Source: Haloferula helveola (lineage in GTDB: Bacteria > Verrucomicrobiota > Verrucomicrobiia > Verrucomicrobiales > Akkermansiaceae). Taken from it: 64,000 nucleotides of DNA. The translations under genes and the position numbers were made by a program. Below, one piece after another: positions 25,291 through 33,187 of this stretch. Numbering within the stretch: position 1 is the first letter of the stretch; each line of letters begins with the position of its first letter. The notes beneath the pieces are model-generated. The model was given only the letters and a program-made list of their open reading frames with translations, was not told where the DNA came from and ran no database searches. The stretch is from contig NZ_AP024702.1 of assembly GCF_037076345.1 (NCBI RefSeq), forward strand, positions 3,782,001 to 3,846,000, given 5' to 3'.

Positions 25291-25338
25291 TTGGAGTGAG
25301 GTGGCAGAGCGGAGTGGCGACACCGCTTTGGGAGGCGG
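25291..25338. repeat. Half copy of the 332-471 palindromic repeat
   Basis: TTGGAGTGAGGTGGCAGAGC then GGAGTGGCGACACCGCTTTG repeats the left half of the element at 332-379 with few changes. It begins at the base next to the start codon of the 158-residue membrane protein. Confidence 0.75.
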
Positions 25339-25401
25339 AAAACCGACGACTCTATCCTAACACCCGCTGCCCCGAAAACCGACGCCAAAGGTGGCGCGAA
25401 G

Positions 25402-25429
25402 CGGCGGACCGGGGCGGTCCGCCCTACCT
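25402..25429. repeat. Short palindromic repeat beside the DAHP synthase gene
   Basis: GCGGCGGACCGGGGCGGTCC then GCCCTACC forms a hairpin. It resembles the repeats at 28460-28563 (hairpin core followed by CCCTACC or CCCCACC). It is 12 bases beyond the DAHP synthase stop and may act as its terminator. Confidence 0.55.
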
Positions 25430-25440
25430 TCTGGTGGGCC

Positions 25441-26502
25441 TCATCCGCGGCGCTTGCGGACGGCGACGGCGAACTTCTCGAGGACCTCCACGGTGTCGTC
25501 CCAGCCGATGCAGGCGTCGGTGACGCTCTGGCCATGGGTCAGCTTGCTCAGGTCGGGCTGCAGCTTCTGGTTTCCTTCGACGAGGTTCGACTCGACCATC
25601 ACCGCCGCGACGTCCTTCGAACCACCCGCAATCTGGTTGCAGAGGTTGTCGGCGACGAGGGGCTGGTTGCGGAAGTCCTTCAGCGAGTTGCCGTGCGAGC
25701 AGTCGACCATCACGTGAGGCGGCAGCTCCTGTTCGTTGAGCATCGTGATGACTTCGGCGACATCGTTCTTCTCGTAATTTGGGCCCGACTTGCCGCCGCG
25801 AAGGATGATGTGGCAGGAGTCGTTGCCAGTGGTCGACACGATCGCCGAAACCCCTTGCTTGGTCACCGAGAGGAAATGGTGGGGACGCGACGACGACTGG
25901 ATGGCGTCGAGCGCGATCTGGATCGAACCGCCGGTGCCGTTCTTGAAACCGACCGGCATCGAGAGGCCGCTGGCCAGCTCGCGGTGGATCTGGCTTTCGG
26001 TGGTGCGCGCGCCGATCGCGCCCCAAGCGATGAGGTCGGCGATGTACTGCGGCGAGATCGTATCGAGGAACTCGGTCCCGGCCGGCACGCCGAGTTCGGC
26101 CAGTTCGATCAGCAGGCCGCGTGCGACCTTGAGGCCGTGGTTGATGTCGAAGGAACCGTCGAGGTGCGGATCGTTGATGAGCCCCTTCCAGCCGACCGTC
26201 GTGCGTGGCTTTTCGAAGTAGACCCGCATGATGATCTGCAGGTCGTCGCGGTGCTGCTCGATCAGCGGAGCGAGCTTCTTGCCGTACTCGACCGCCGCGG
26301 CGGGGTCGTGGATCGAGCAGGGACCGACGATGACCAGCAGCCGGTCGTCCTCGCCCTTGAGAATGGCGTCGGCTTCCTTGCGGGCCCCGGCGACGAGCTC
26401 GGAGATCTTTTCCGTGACCGGCTGGAAATAGTTCAGCACCGCCGGGGAAATCAGGGGATTCAGGCCGGAAATGCGGAGGTCGTCGGTGCGCTGCTGGGTC
26501 AC
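25441..26502 (-). CDS. 3-deoxy-7-phosphoheptulonate synthase (type I)
   Basis: 353 residues from a GTG at 26502 (TQQRTDDLRISGLNPLISP), which lines up with the N-terminus of AroF/AroG/AroH. First step of the shikimate pathway: condenses phosphoenolpyruvate and erythrose 4-phosphate. Diagnostic stretches: LLVIVGPCSIHDPAAAVEYG, MRVYFEKPRTTVGWKGLIND, PAGTEFLDTISPQYIADLIA, GARTTESQIHRELASGLSMP, ILRGGKSGPNY, VMVDCSHGNSLKDF. A TTG upstream would add a poor, Pro-rich extension. Which amino acid inhibits it cannot be read from the sequence. Confidence 0.94.
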   Translation of the reverse strand: MTQQRTDDLRISGLNPLISPAVLNYFQPVTEKISELVAGARKEADAILKGEDDRLLVIVGPCSIHDPAAAVEYGKKLAPLIEQHRDDLQIIMRVYFEKPRTTVGWKGLINDPHLDGSFDINHGLKVARGLLIELAELGVPAGTEFLDTISPQYIADLIAWGAIGARTTESQIHRELASGLSMPVGFKNGTGGSIQIALDAIQSSSRPHHFLSVTKQGVSAIVSTTGNDSCHIILRGGKSGPNYEKNDVAEVITMLNEQELPPHVMVDCSHGNSLKDFRNQPLVADNLCNQIAGGSKDVAAVMVESNLVEGNQKLQPDLSKLTHGQSVTDACIGWDDTVEVLEKFAVAVRKRRG

Positions 26503-26600
26503 GGGCCGAGGAAAAGGCAGCGGCTGGCACGTGGCAAGTAGCAAGGGAGTCGCGATTCCTGCCTTGCCAGTCGCCTCGGGGCGCCTGCTACGCTGCGACC

Positions 26601-27713
26601 ATGAGTCACCACGCCCGCAAGTCCCCGGTTCCGGTCGAGCGCGATTTCACGGCCGGTCTGGCGCCTTCGGGGCGGCGTTCGTTCATCGGATCGACGGGCG
26701 ACGCGGCCCTCGACGAGCGGATCGTCGGGATGGCGAGGGAGGAGGCCGGGGAGACCGGTTACGAACTGCTCGCCGAAATGATGATCACCGCCGTGCGGCT
26801 CTCGAAGAGCGCGGTGCTGCCGGGGGACTTCAAGCTGATGAACCGGGCGCTGAAGGAGATGCGCGAGGCCGAGACGGTCTTCGAGCCGTGGCGGGATTTC
26901 CGCAAGGTTGCGGTTTTCGGGTCGGCCCGGACCAAGCCCGACGAACCGTCGTATCAGGCGGCCGTCGAGTTCTCGCGGAAGATGCGCGAGCACGAGTTCA
27001 TGACGATCACCGGCGCGGGTCCGGGCATCATGGCGGCGGGCAACGAGGGGGCAGGTGCGGAGGACAGCTTCGGGCTGAACATCGTGCTGCCTTTCGAGGC
27101 GACCGCGAACGAGTTCATCGCGGGCGACGACAAGCTGGTCGAGTTCAACTACTTCTTCACCCGCAAGCTGTCGTTCGTGAAGGAGAGCGATGCCGCCGCG
27201 GGCTTCCCCGGCGGCTTCGGAACGATGGACGAGGTCTTCGAGGCACTTACGCTGATACAGACGGGCAAGGCGCAGGTCTATCCGCTGGTACTCGTGGATG
27301 AGAAAGGCGGGACGTATTGGAAGTTTTGGGAGCAGTTCGTCCGCGACCACCTTTTGCGGCCGGGCCTGATCTCCGAGGCGGACCTGTCGTTGTTCAAGGT
27401 CACCGACGACATCGACGAGGCGGTCGAAGAGGTCGCCGGATTCTACCGGGTCTTCCATTCCTATCGCTATGTCGGCGACAAGCTGGTGATGCGTCTGATG
27501 CGCCCGTTGACCGATGCCTCGAGGTCCGATCTCGAGACACGCTTTTCCGATGTGATCAAGGCAGGCGGGATGGAGCAGCGGGGAGCTCTCGATGAGGAAT
27601 CGAACGAACCGCGGATGAAAGATTTGCCACGATTGGTTTTCCGACATCGTCGCGGCAACTTCGGCCGTCTGCGCGAGTTGATCGACGCGGTGAACCGGGC
27701 CCAGACCGACTGA
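26601..27713 (+). CDS. LOG family (TIGR00730-type) nucleotide hydrolase-like protein
   Basis: 370 residues. The Rossmann-like LOG core has VAVFGSARTKPDEPSYQAAV, GAGPGIMAAGNEGAG and the catalytic PGGFGTMDEVFEAL. LOG enzymes release cytokinin-like bases from nucleoside monophosphates or act as nucleotide 5'-monophosphate nucleosidases. This one has long extensions: about 95 residues before the core and about 120 after it, with an unusual C-terminal helical part (FHSYRYVGDKLVMRLMR). It is followed after 2 bases by the TlyA-like gene, so the two are probably co-transcribed. Confidence 0.85.
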   Translation: MSHHARKSPVPVERDFTAGLAPSGRRSFIGSTGDAALDERIVGMAREEAGETGYELLAEMMITAVRLSKSAVLPGDFKLMNRALKEMREAETVFEPWRDFRKVAVFGSARTKPDEPSYQAAVEFSRKMREHEFMTITGAGPGIMAAGNEGAGAEDSFGLNIVLPFEATANEFIAGDDKLVEFNYFFTRKLSFVKESDAAAGFPGGFGTMDEVFEALTLIQTGKAQVYPLVLVDEKGGTYWKFWEQFVRDHLLRPGLISEADLSLFKVTDDIDEAVEEVAGFYRVFHSYRYVGDKLVMRLMRPLTDASRSDLETRFSDVIKAGGMEQRGALDEESNEPRMKDLPRLVFRHRRGNFGRLRELIDAVNRAQTD

Positions 27714-27715
27714 TC

Positions 27716-28444
27716 ATGGCGAAGAAGGAACGGGTCGACGTGTTGCTGGTCGAGCGGGGGTTGTGCGACACCCGCGAGCAGGCGAAGCGTCTGGTGCTGG
27801 CCGGTGAGGTGAGAAGCGGGGACCGCCGCATCGACAAGCCGAGCAGCAAGCTGCCCGACGACGCACCGCTCGAGCTGAAGGAGAAGCCGAAGTATGTCGG
27901 GCGCGGCGGATTGAAGATGGAAGGGGCGCTCGATGCTTTCGGCATCTCGCCGGAGGGCCGGGTCTGTCTGGATATCGGCGCCTCGACCGGCGGCTTCACC
28001 GACTGCCTGCTCCAGCGGGGCGCGGAACGGGTGCACGCGATCGACGTGGGAACCAACCAGCTGGTGTGGAAGATCCGCAGCGATCCTCGGGTGATCTCGA
28101 AGGAGAAGTTCAATGCGAGGAATTTGGTCGAGGAAGATCTCGGCGAACGGGTCGAGCTGATCGTGATCGATGTCTCGTTCATCTCGCTGACGAAGATCCT
28201 GCCGGCGGCCTTCGGTGTGCTCTTGGAAGGAGGCTCGATTGTCTGCCTGATCAAGCCTCAGTTCGAGTTGGAGCGGGAGGACATCGGCAAGGGCGGGATC
28301 GTGCGCGATCCGGAACTTCACGAGCGGGCGGTGGAGAAGATCCGCGCGTTTGTTGGAGAACTCGGACGCGAGTGGAAGGGCGTCATCGACTCACCGATCA
28401 CCGGGACCGACGGGAATCGCGAGTTTCTGGCGTGGTTGGCGTAG
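27716..28444 (+). CDS. TlyA family rRNA (cytidine-2'-O)-methyltransferase
   Basis: 242 residues. N-terminal S4 RNA-binding domain (RVDVLLVERGLCDTREQAKR, about 5-65) and a FtsJ-like methyltransferase with SAM loop CLDIGASTGGFTDCLLQRGA. Catalytic-type residues are seen in KYVGRGGLKMEGAL, IVIDVSFISLTKILP, LIKPQFELEREDIGKGGIV. TlyA methylates 16S and 23S rRNA in mycobacteria; in other phyla the target is less well shown. It starts 2 bases after the LOG gene. Confidence 0.9.
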   Translation: MAKKERVDVLLVERGLCDTREQAKRLVLAGEVRSGDRRIDKPSSKLPDDAPLELKEKPKYVGRGGLKMEGALDAFGISPEGRVCLDIGASTGGFTDCLLQRGAERVHAIDVGTNQLVWKIRSDPRVISKEKFNARNLVEEDLGERVELIVIDVSFISLTKILPAAFGVLLEGGSIVCLIKPQFELEREDIGKGGIVRDPELHERAVEKIRAFVGELGREWKGVIDSPITGTDGNREFLAWLA

Positions 28445-28459
28445 GCTGTTCGAAATTTA

Positions 28460-28563
28460 GGGACGACCGCCCCCGGTCGTCCGCTACGCGAATCCCCAAG
28501 GATATCCGCACTTGAACGCCAGATCGGCAGCAACAGCGGACGAGCGGGGCGCTCGTCCCCACC
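28460..28563. repeat. Inverted pair of short palindromes between tlyA-like gene and NAD kinase gene
   Basis: GGGACGACCGCCCCCGGTCG then TCCGCTAC (28460-28486) and, inverted, GCGGACGAGCGGGGCGCTCG then TCCCCACC (28536-28563). Each can form a hairpin on its own and the two can pair with each other. The gap 28445-28612 holds nothing else that I recognise. Confidence 0.7.
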
Positions 28564-28612
28564 TTTTCAGCCATGCCTTGCGGCGGCCCGCCCGGGCGGT
28601 TAGAACGGGATC

Positions 28613-29467
28613 ATGAAAGTCGGTCTCATTGCCAACCCCCACAAGTCCGGGGCCAGGAAAACCCTCGAGGGTCTTGCTGTGGCACTGAGGGCGAAGGGAC
28701 TGACACCGATTTATGAGAAAGCCACGGCGGGGCTGGCCGGAGTCGATGGCGGCATTCCGGGCCGGGAGCTTTCGAAGGAGGCGGATGTGGTCGCTGTCCT
28801 CGGGGGCGATGGCACCATGCTCCACGCGATGGCCACCCTGGGCGGCTGCGACAAGCCGATCGCCGGCATCAATCTCGGGAATCTCGGGTTTCTGACGAGT
28901 TGCACCGACGGCGAGGTCGATGATTTCGCCGAGGCGCTGTGCTCGGGGAACTTCGCCACGAGCCGGCGGACGCTGCTCGCGGCCCGTGTCGAGCGGGACG
29001 GAGGCCGGTCGCATGACTTGCTGGCGCTGAACGAGGCAGTTCTGGCACGGGGTCAGACCGGCCGGTTGGTCGCGCTGCGTGCGATCGTCGATGGCGAACT
29101 GCTCAACCACTACCGGGCGGACGGCCTGATTGTCGCCACTCCGACCGGCTCCACCGCCTACTCGCTTTCGGCCGGAGGTCCACTCATCAGCCCCTCGGCC
29201 GGAGTCTTCGTGATCACGCCGATTTGCCCTCACACGCTCAGCCAGCGATCGCTGGTGGTCGATGATGACGTCACGATCGAGTTGGCGCCGGAGGAACCGT
29301 CCGACGGCCCGATGCTGTTCACGGTCGATGGCAGGGACTGCGTCGAGGTCGAGTCGGGGGACCGGGTATTGGTTCGGAAAGCCGACCAGGACCTGCACCT
29401 GCTGAGGCTTGAGGGGCGCTCGTTCTACGCAGCCCTCCGGCAGAAGCTGAACTGGCGGGGCGGCTGA
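28613..29467 (+). CDS. nadK: NAD kinase
   Basis: 284 residues. Phosphorylates NAD to NADP in the cytoplasm. VGLIANPHKSGA at the N-terminus, VVAVLGGDGTMLHAMATLGG (GGDGT motif with the catalytic Asp), GINLGNLGFLTSC, LNEAVLARG (the NE motif) and ADGLIVATPTGSTAYSLSAG are all present. Length is normal. No RNA regulatory element is seen upstream; the gap contains a palindromic repeat. Confidence 0.95.
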   Translation: MKVGLIANPHKSGARKTLEGLAVALRAKGLTPIYEKATAGLAGVDGGIPGRELSKEADVVAVLGGDGTMLHAMATLGGCDKPIAGINLGNLGFLTSCTDGEVDDFAEALCSGNFATSRRTLLAARVERDGGRSHDLLALNEAVLARGQTGRLVALRAIVDGELLNHYRADGLIVATPTGSTAYSLSAGGPLISPSAGVFVITPICPHTLSQRSLVVDDDVTIELAPEEPSDGPMLFTVDGRDCVEVESGDRVLVRKADQDLHLLRLEGRSFYAALRQKLNWRGG

Positions 29468-29554
29468 TTGCCTGATTGCCAAGGGGTTCCTGCCTTTTCA
29501 CCCTTTGTTCGTGAATGGGTTTGCCCGGCCATCGGGCATTCGTTGAACTCCGCC

Positions 29555-30850
29555 ATGCGCTACGACCCGATCGACCCCCAGCTGTTCGTCCGCAACCGCG
29601 CCCGACTTCGGAAACTTCTAAAGCCGAACAGCATCGTCATCGTTCACTCGAACGACATTTTTCCGACGAATGCCGACGGGGTCATGCCGCACAAGCAGAA
29701 TGCCGATCTGTTCTACCTGACGGGCGTGGACCAGGAGAACACCGTGCTGGTGCTCATGCCCGACGCGGGCGACGAGCGGGAGCGCGAGATTCTTTTCGTG
29801 ACCGAAACCAGCGAGCACATCGCGGTGTGGGACGGCGAGAAGCTGACCAAGGAGCAGGCGAAGGAGCGAACCGGGATCGAACGAGTCGAGTGGGTCGAGG
29901 GCTTCGAAGGTTGGCTGCACCGTCTGATTCCCCAGGTCGATCACATCTACCTCGCGACCAACGAACACCTGCGGGCCGCGGTGGTGGTCGAGACCGCCAA
30001 CGACCGCTTCATCAAGAAGTGCAAGGCACGCTATCCGCTCCACCACTACGAGCGCCTCGCGCCGCTGATGCACCGCCTGCGGATGATCAAGGATCAGGAA
30101 GAGCTCAAGTTCATCCAAAAGGCCTGCGACATCACCGAGGCCGGTTTCCGGCGCCTGCTCGGCTTCATCAAGCCGGGCGTGGGCGAGTGGGAGATCGAGG
30201 CCGAGCTGATGCACGAGTTCCTGCGTCGGGGTTCCCGCGGGTTCGCCTACAACCCGATCATCGGCAGCGGCAAGAATGCCTGCGTGCTGCACTACATCGA
30301 GAACGACAGTGTCTGCGAGGACGGCCAGATGGTCCTGATGGACGTGGCGGCCGAGTACGGCGGATGGGCGTCCGACATGACCCGGACGGTGCCCGTGAAC
30401 GGCCGGTTCACCGAGCGCCAGCGTGCCGTCTATGACTCGGTGCTGCGCGTGCTGCGGGCCGCCAACGAGATCCTGCGGCCTGGCAACACGCCGATCGAGT
30501 ATCAGAAGCAGGTCGTCGAACTGATGGAGGCGGAACTTGTGAATCTCGGCCTGATCAGCGCCAAGGAGGCGAAGGAGCAGGGCAAGGACAAGCCGCTGGT
30601 GAAGAAGTACTTCATGCATGGTACTTCCCACCACATGGGGCTCGATGTCCACGACGTGGCGCCGCCGCACGAGCCGTTCGCCGAGGGCATGGTTTTCACC
30701 ATCGAGCCCGGCATCTACATCCGTGAGGAAGGACTGGGAGTCCGGCTCGAGAACGACGTGGTGATCGGTGCCGACTTGAACTTCGACCTGATGGGCAACA
30801 TCCCGATCGAGGCCGACGAGATCGAGGAACTGATGAACGCCGGTCGCTGA
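29555..30850 (+). CDS. Xaa-Pro aminopeptidase (aminopeptidase P, M24B)
   Basis: 431 residues from the ATG at 29555 (MRYDPIDPQLFVRNRARLRK), which fits the start of the aminopeptidase P N-domain; codons upstream in frame add a non-conserved stretch. Metal ligands of the pita-bread fold are visible: Asp in VLMDVAAEYGG, Asp in ASDMTRTVP, His in HGTSHHMGLDVHD, Glu in FTIEPGIYI and Glu in RLENDVVIG. It cleaves N-terminal residues next to proline, and likely works in peptide turnover. Confidence 0.92.
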   Translation: MRYDPIDPQLFVRNRARLRKLLKPNSIVIVHSNDIFPTNADGVMPHKQNADLFYLTGVDQENTVLVLMPDAGDEREREILFVTETSEHIAVWDGEKLTKEQAKERTGIERVEWVEGFEGWLHRLIPQVDHIYLATNEHLRAAVVVETANDRFIKKCKARYPLHHYERLAPLMHRLRMIKDQEELKFIQKACDITEAGFRRLLGFIKPGVGEWEIEAELMHEFLRRGSRGFAYNPIIGSGKNACVLHYIENDSVCEDGQMVLMDVAAEYGGWASDMTRTVPVNGRFTERQRAVYDSVLRVLRAANEILRPGNTPIEYQKQVVELMEAELVNLGLISAKEAKEQGKDKPLVKKYFMHGTSHHMGLDVHDVAPPHEPFAEGMVFTIEPGIYIREEGLGVRLENDVVIGADLNFDLMGNIPIEADEIEELMNAGR

Positions 30851-30862
30851 CCGGCATTCGGA

Positions 30863-31552
30863 TTACAGCTCTTTGATCCGGACCGTCCGGAAGGCGACCT
30901 TGTCGCCGTGGTCCTGAAGGCAGATGTGCCCTTCGGGCATCTTGTTGAACTTGTCCCAGTTCGCGAACTTCGACTTGGCGAGCATCTCCTTCCACTCGTC
31001 GGTCGAGGTGTCGACCTCGGCGGTGGTCGTGCCGTTCACGGTCAGGGTGATCTTGCTGCCTTCGATGCGGATGCTGCCGTCATTCCATTCGCCGGCCGGC
31101 TTCGACCACTCGGCCTTGCCGGGAACGAGGTCGTAGAAGGCGCCCGCGATGTTGCCCTTCTTGATCTCGTGCTGGTAGCCGGTCTTGGCGTTGGAATCGA
31201 GGATCTGGTACTCGGGGCCGGTCAGGTAGGGAGGGCCGTCGATCTCCGCGACATGCCACATGATGCCCGAGTTGCCTTCAGGGGCGATCTTGAACTGGAA
31301 CCGCAGCTCGAAGTCCTTGTACTTCGCGTCGGTGATCAGGTCGCCGCCGCCCTTGGCGGTGAGCGTGATCGCGCCGTCCTCGACGACCCACTTGTCCTTC
31401 GGTTTCTCCTGCTTGTAGGTGCGCCAGCCGTCGAGCGACTTGCCATCGAAGATCAGCTCGAAACCGTCCTTTTTTTCCTCGGGAGTAAGGGTGTTCGGTT
31501 CGGCGGCGAGAAGCGGAAGGGATCCGGCGATGAGTAGGAGCGGGGCTTTCAT
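30863..31552 (-). CDS. Secreted DUF1080 protein (3-keto-disaccharide hydrolase-like)
   Basis: 229 residues from the ATG at 31552, giving a signal peptide (MKAPLLLIAGSLPLLAAE). One LamG/jellyroll-type DUF1080 domain with GFELIFDGKSLDGWRTY, DKWVVEDGAITLTAKGGGDL, FELRFQFKIAPEGNSGIMWH and GPEYQILDS. These are common markers of the family, which is greatly expanded in Planctomycetes and Verrucomicrobia; a few members hydrolyse 3-keto-glycosides. The gene converges on the peptidase gene, 12 bases apart. Confidence 0.88.
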   Translation of the reverse strand: MKAPLLLIAGSLPLLAAEPNTLTPEEKKDGFELIFDGKSLDGWRTYKQEKPKDKWVVEDGAITLTAKGGGDLITDAKYKDFELRFQFKIAPEGNSGIMWHVAEIDGPPYLTGPEYQILDSNAKTGYQHEIKKGNIAGAFYDLVPGKAEWSKPAGEWNDGSIRIEGSKITLTVNGTTTAEVDTSTDEWKEMLAKSKFANWDKFNKMPEGHICLQDHGDKVAFRTVRIKEL

Positions 31553-31644
31553 ATCCGGGAGACATACGCTTTCCACTGCTGCCCGGCTTAGTGGAAAGGC
31601 ACCGGATTCGCGTCATAAACCGGTCTCTCGCAAGCATCCGGCCC

Positions 31645-32715
31645 TCATCCGAGCACGTCGTCCATGGCGTCGATCAGTTCCTGCATTGTCGCCACGGTCT
31701 CGTTGCCCATGTTCGAGATCCGGAAGGTCAGGCCCTTGATCTTGCCGTAGCCGCCGTTGATCAGGAAGTTGTGCTTCGACTTGAGGGTCTTGATGAAGGC
31801 CGGCAGGTCGAAATCCGCGGGGGTGGTGAAGCAGGTCAGCGCGTTCGAGCGGCGGCCCTCGGGTGCGAACAGCTGGAAGCCGTGCTTGGCGCCCCAGGTG
31901 TGGATCATCGCATTGGTCTCGGCGTGGCGGGCGAAGCGGTTCTCGAGGCCTTCCTTTTCGATCTCACCGAGAATGTATTGCAGTCCGAAGAGCGTCGCGA
32001 TGCAGGGAGTGGACGGCGTGTTGTTCTTCTCGTCGTTCTTGGCGAACTCGACGAAGTCGAAGTAGTAGCCTCGGTTCGGCGTTCCCTTGGCGCGTTCCAT
32101 CGCGGCTTCGGAAACGGCGAATACGGCGAGACCCGGAGGCAGCGCGAGCGCCTTCTGCACGCCGGCGAGCACGACGTCCGCGCCGATCGCGTCCATCTCG
32201 ATCGGGACGGTGGAAAGCGACGAGACGGTGTCGATGATCAGCATCGTGTCCGGAAAGGACTTCACCACGGCAGCGACGCCGGCGAGGTCGTTGAGGACGC
32301 CGGTCGAGGTTTCCGAGTGGATGAAGGTGACGGTGTCGAAGCCGCCTTCCTCGAGCTTCGCCTTCACGGCCTCGGGATCGATCGCCTCGCCCCACTCGAC
32401 CTGGATCTTGTCCGCCTCGTAGCCCATCTTCTTGGCCACATCGAACCACTTGTCCGAGAATGCGCCGCAGCAGAGGCAGAGGACCTTCCCGCGGACGAGA
32501 TTGCGAAGCGCGCCTTCCATGACGCCCCATGCGGAGGAGGTCGAGAGGAATACCGGACGGGAAGTGCCGAAGACCGACTTCAGGCCGGGCTGGAGGGAAG
32601 CGTAAAGTTCTTCGAAGTCGGAGCCGCGGTGGCCGATCATCGTGTGAGACATCGCGGCGAACGTTTCGGGGGAAACATCGACGGGGCCGGGAGCGAAGAG
32701 TTTGGGCGAGGACAT
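31645..32715 (-). CDS. PLP-dependent aminotransferase, alanine--glyoxylate / serine-type (class V)
   Basis: 356 residues from the ATG at 32715 (MSSPKLFAPGPVDVSPETFA). Fold type I class V: FAPGPVDVS, MIGHRGSDFEELY, FLSTSSAWGVMEGALRNLV, IIDTVSSLSTVPIEMD, and AGVQKALALPPGLAVFAVSE with the likely PLP lysine. The RGSDFEELY pattern with STSSAWG fits alanine--glyoxylate/serine--pyruvate transaminases such as the SgaA/SerC-like group. The amino donor cannot be decided. Upstream and downstream genes give no pathway hint. Confidence 0.87.
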   Translation of the reverse strand: MSSPKLFAPGPVDVSPETFAAMSHTMIGHRGSDFEELYASLQPGLKSVFGTSRPVFLSTSSAWGVMEGALRNLVRGKVLCLCCGAFSDKWFDVAKKMGYEADKIQVEWGEAIDPEAVKAKLEEGGFDTVTFIHSETSTGVLNDLAGVAAVVKSFPDTMLIIDTVSSLSTVPIEMDAIGADVVLAGVQKALALPPGLAVFAVSEAAMERAKGTPNRGYYFDFVEFAKNDEKNNTPSTPCIATLFGLQYILGEIEKEGLENRFARHAETNAMIHTWGAKHGFQLFAPEGRRSNALTCFTTPADFDLPAFIKTLKSKHNFLINGGYGKIKGLTFRISNMGNETVATMQELIDAMDDVLG

Positions 32716-32817
32716 CGGCGGAGAAGGTAGGGGGTATCTCGCGCTCGCCAAGTGGAAGGTGGGTCAACGGGCTTTGGAGCCTTGGCGGACCTGAGACCGG
32801 GGTGCAGGGTAGAGCCG

Positions 32818-33180
32818 ATGGACCTGAAGGTGGACGAGATGACCGGCGAAGAGAGGGTGAAGCTGTGGCTGCCCCAGGCCCGGATGCTCGCCGCCAAGGC
32901 CCAGAGTGGCGACGAGGTCATGCGTTTTCTGGTGGGCAAGGGAGTTCCCGAGGTGTTGGCGGGGGAGACCGCGGCCCGGCTTTGGACCGAGAGTCAGCAG
33001 GCGAAGGTCTGGTGGAAGGACCCGAAGCGGTGGATCGGATGGTCGCTGCTGGTTTTCGGAGTCCTGATGACCTGCTTCAGCTTTCTCGTTGGCGGAGGTG
33101 TGCTCGCGGCGATCGCTGCCTGCGGGCTTTCCGGTCTGGGGGCAGCCGTGCTCTGGGGCGGGTTTCTCGAAAGAACCTGA
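32818..33180 (+). CDS. Small membrane protein, unknown
   Basis: 120 residues from the ATG at 32818 (MDLKVDEMTGEERVKLWLPQ). A soluble helical N-terminal part with VMRFLVGKGVPEVLAGETAA and a C-terminal hairpin of two membrane helices (about 70-90 and 95-113) rich in Gly and Ala. I do not recognise a family. It is convergent with the TPR gene, 7 bases apart. Confidence 0.55.
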   Translation: MDLKVDEMTGEERVKLWLPQARMLAAKAQSGDEVMRFLVGKGVPEVLAGETAARLWTESQQAKVWWKDPKRWIGWSLLVFGVLMTCFSFLVGGGVLAAIAACGLSGLGAAVLWGGFLERT

Positions 33181-33187
33181 AGGGGAA

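Noticed and set aside
26526-26546. Possible sigma-54 promoter (TGGCACG...)
   Set aside because: TGGCACG is present but the spaced TTGC element is missing.
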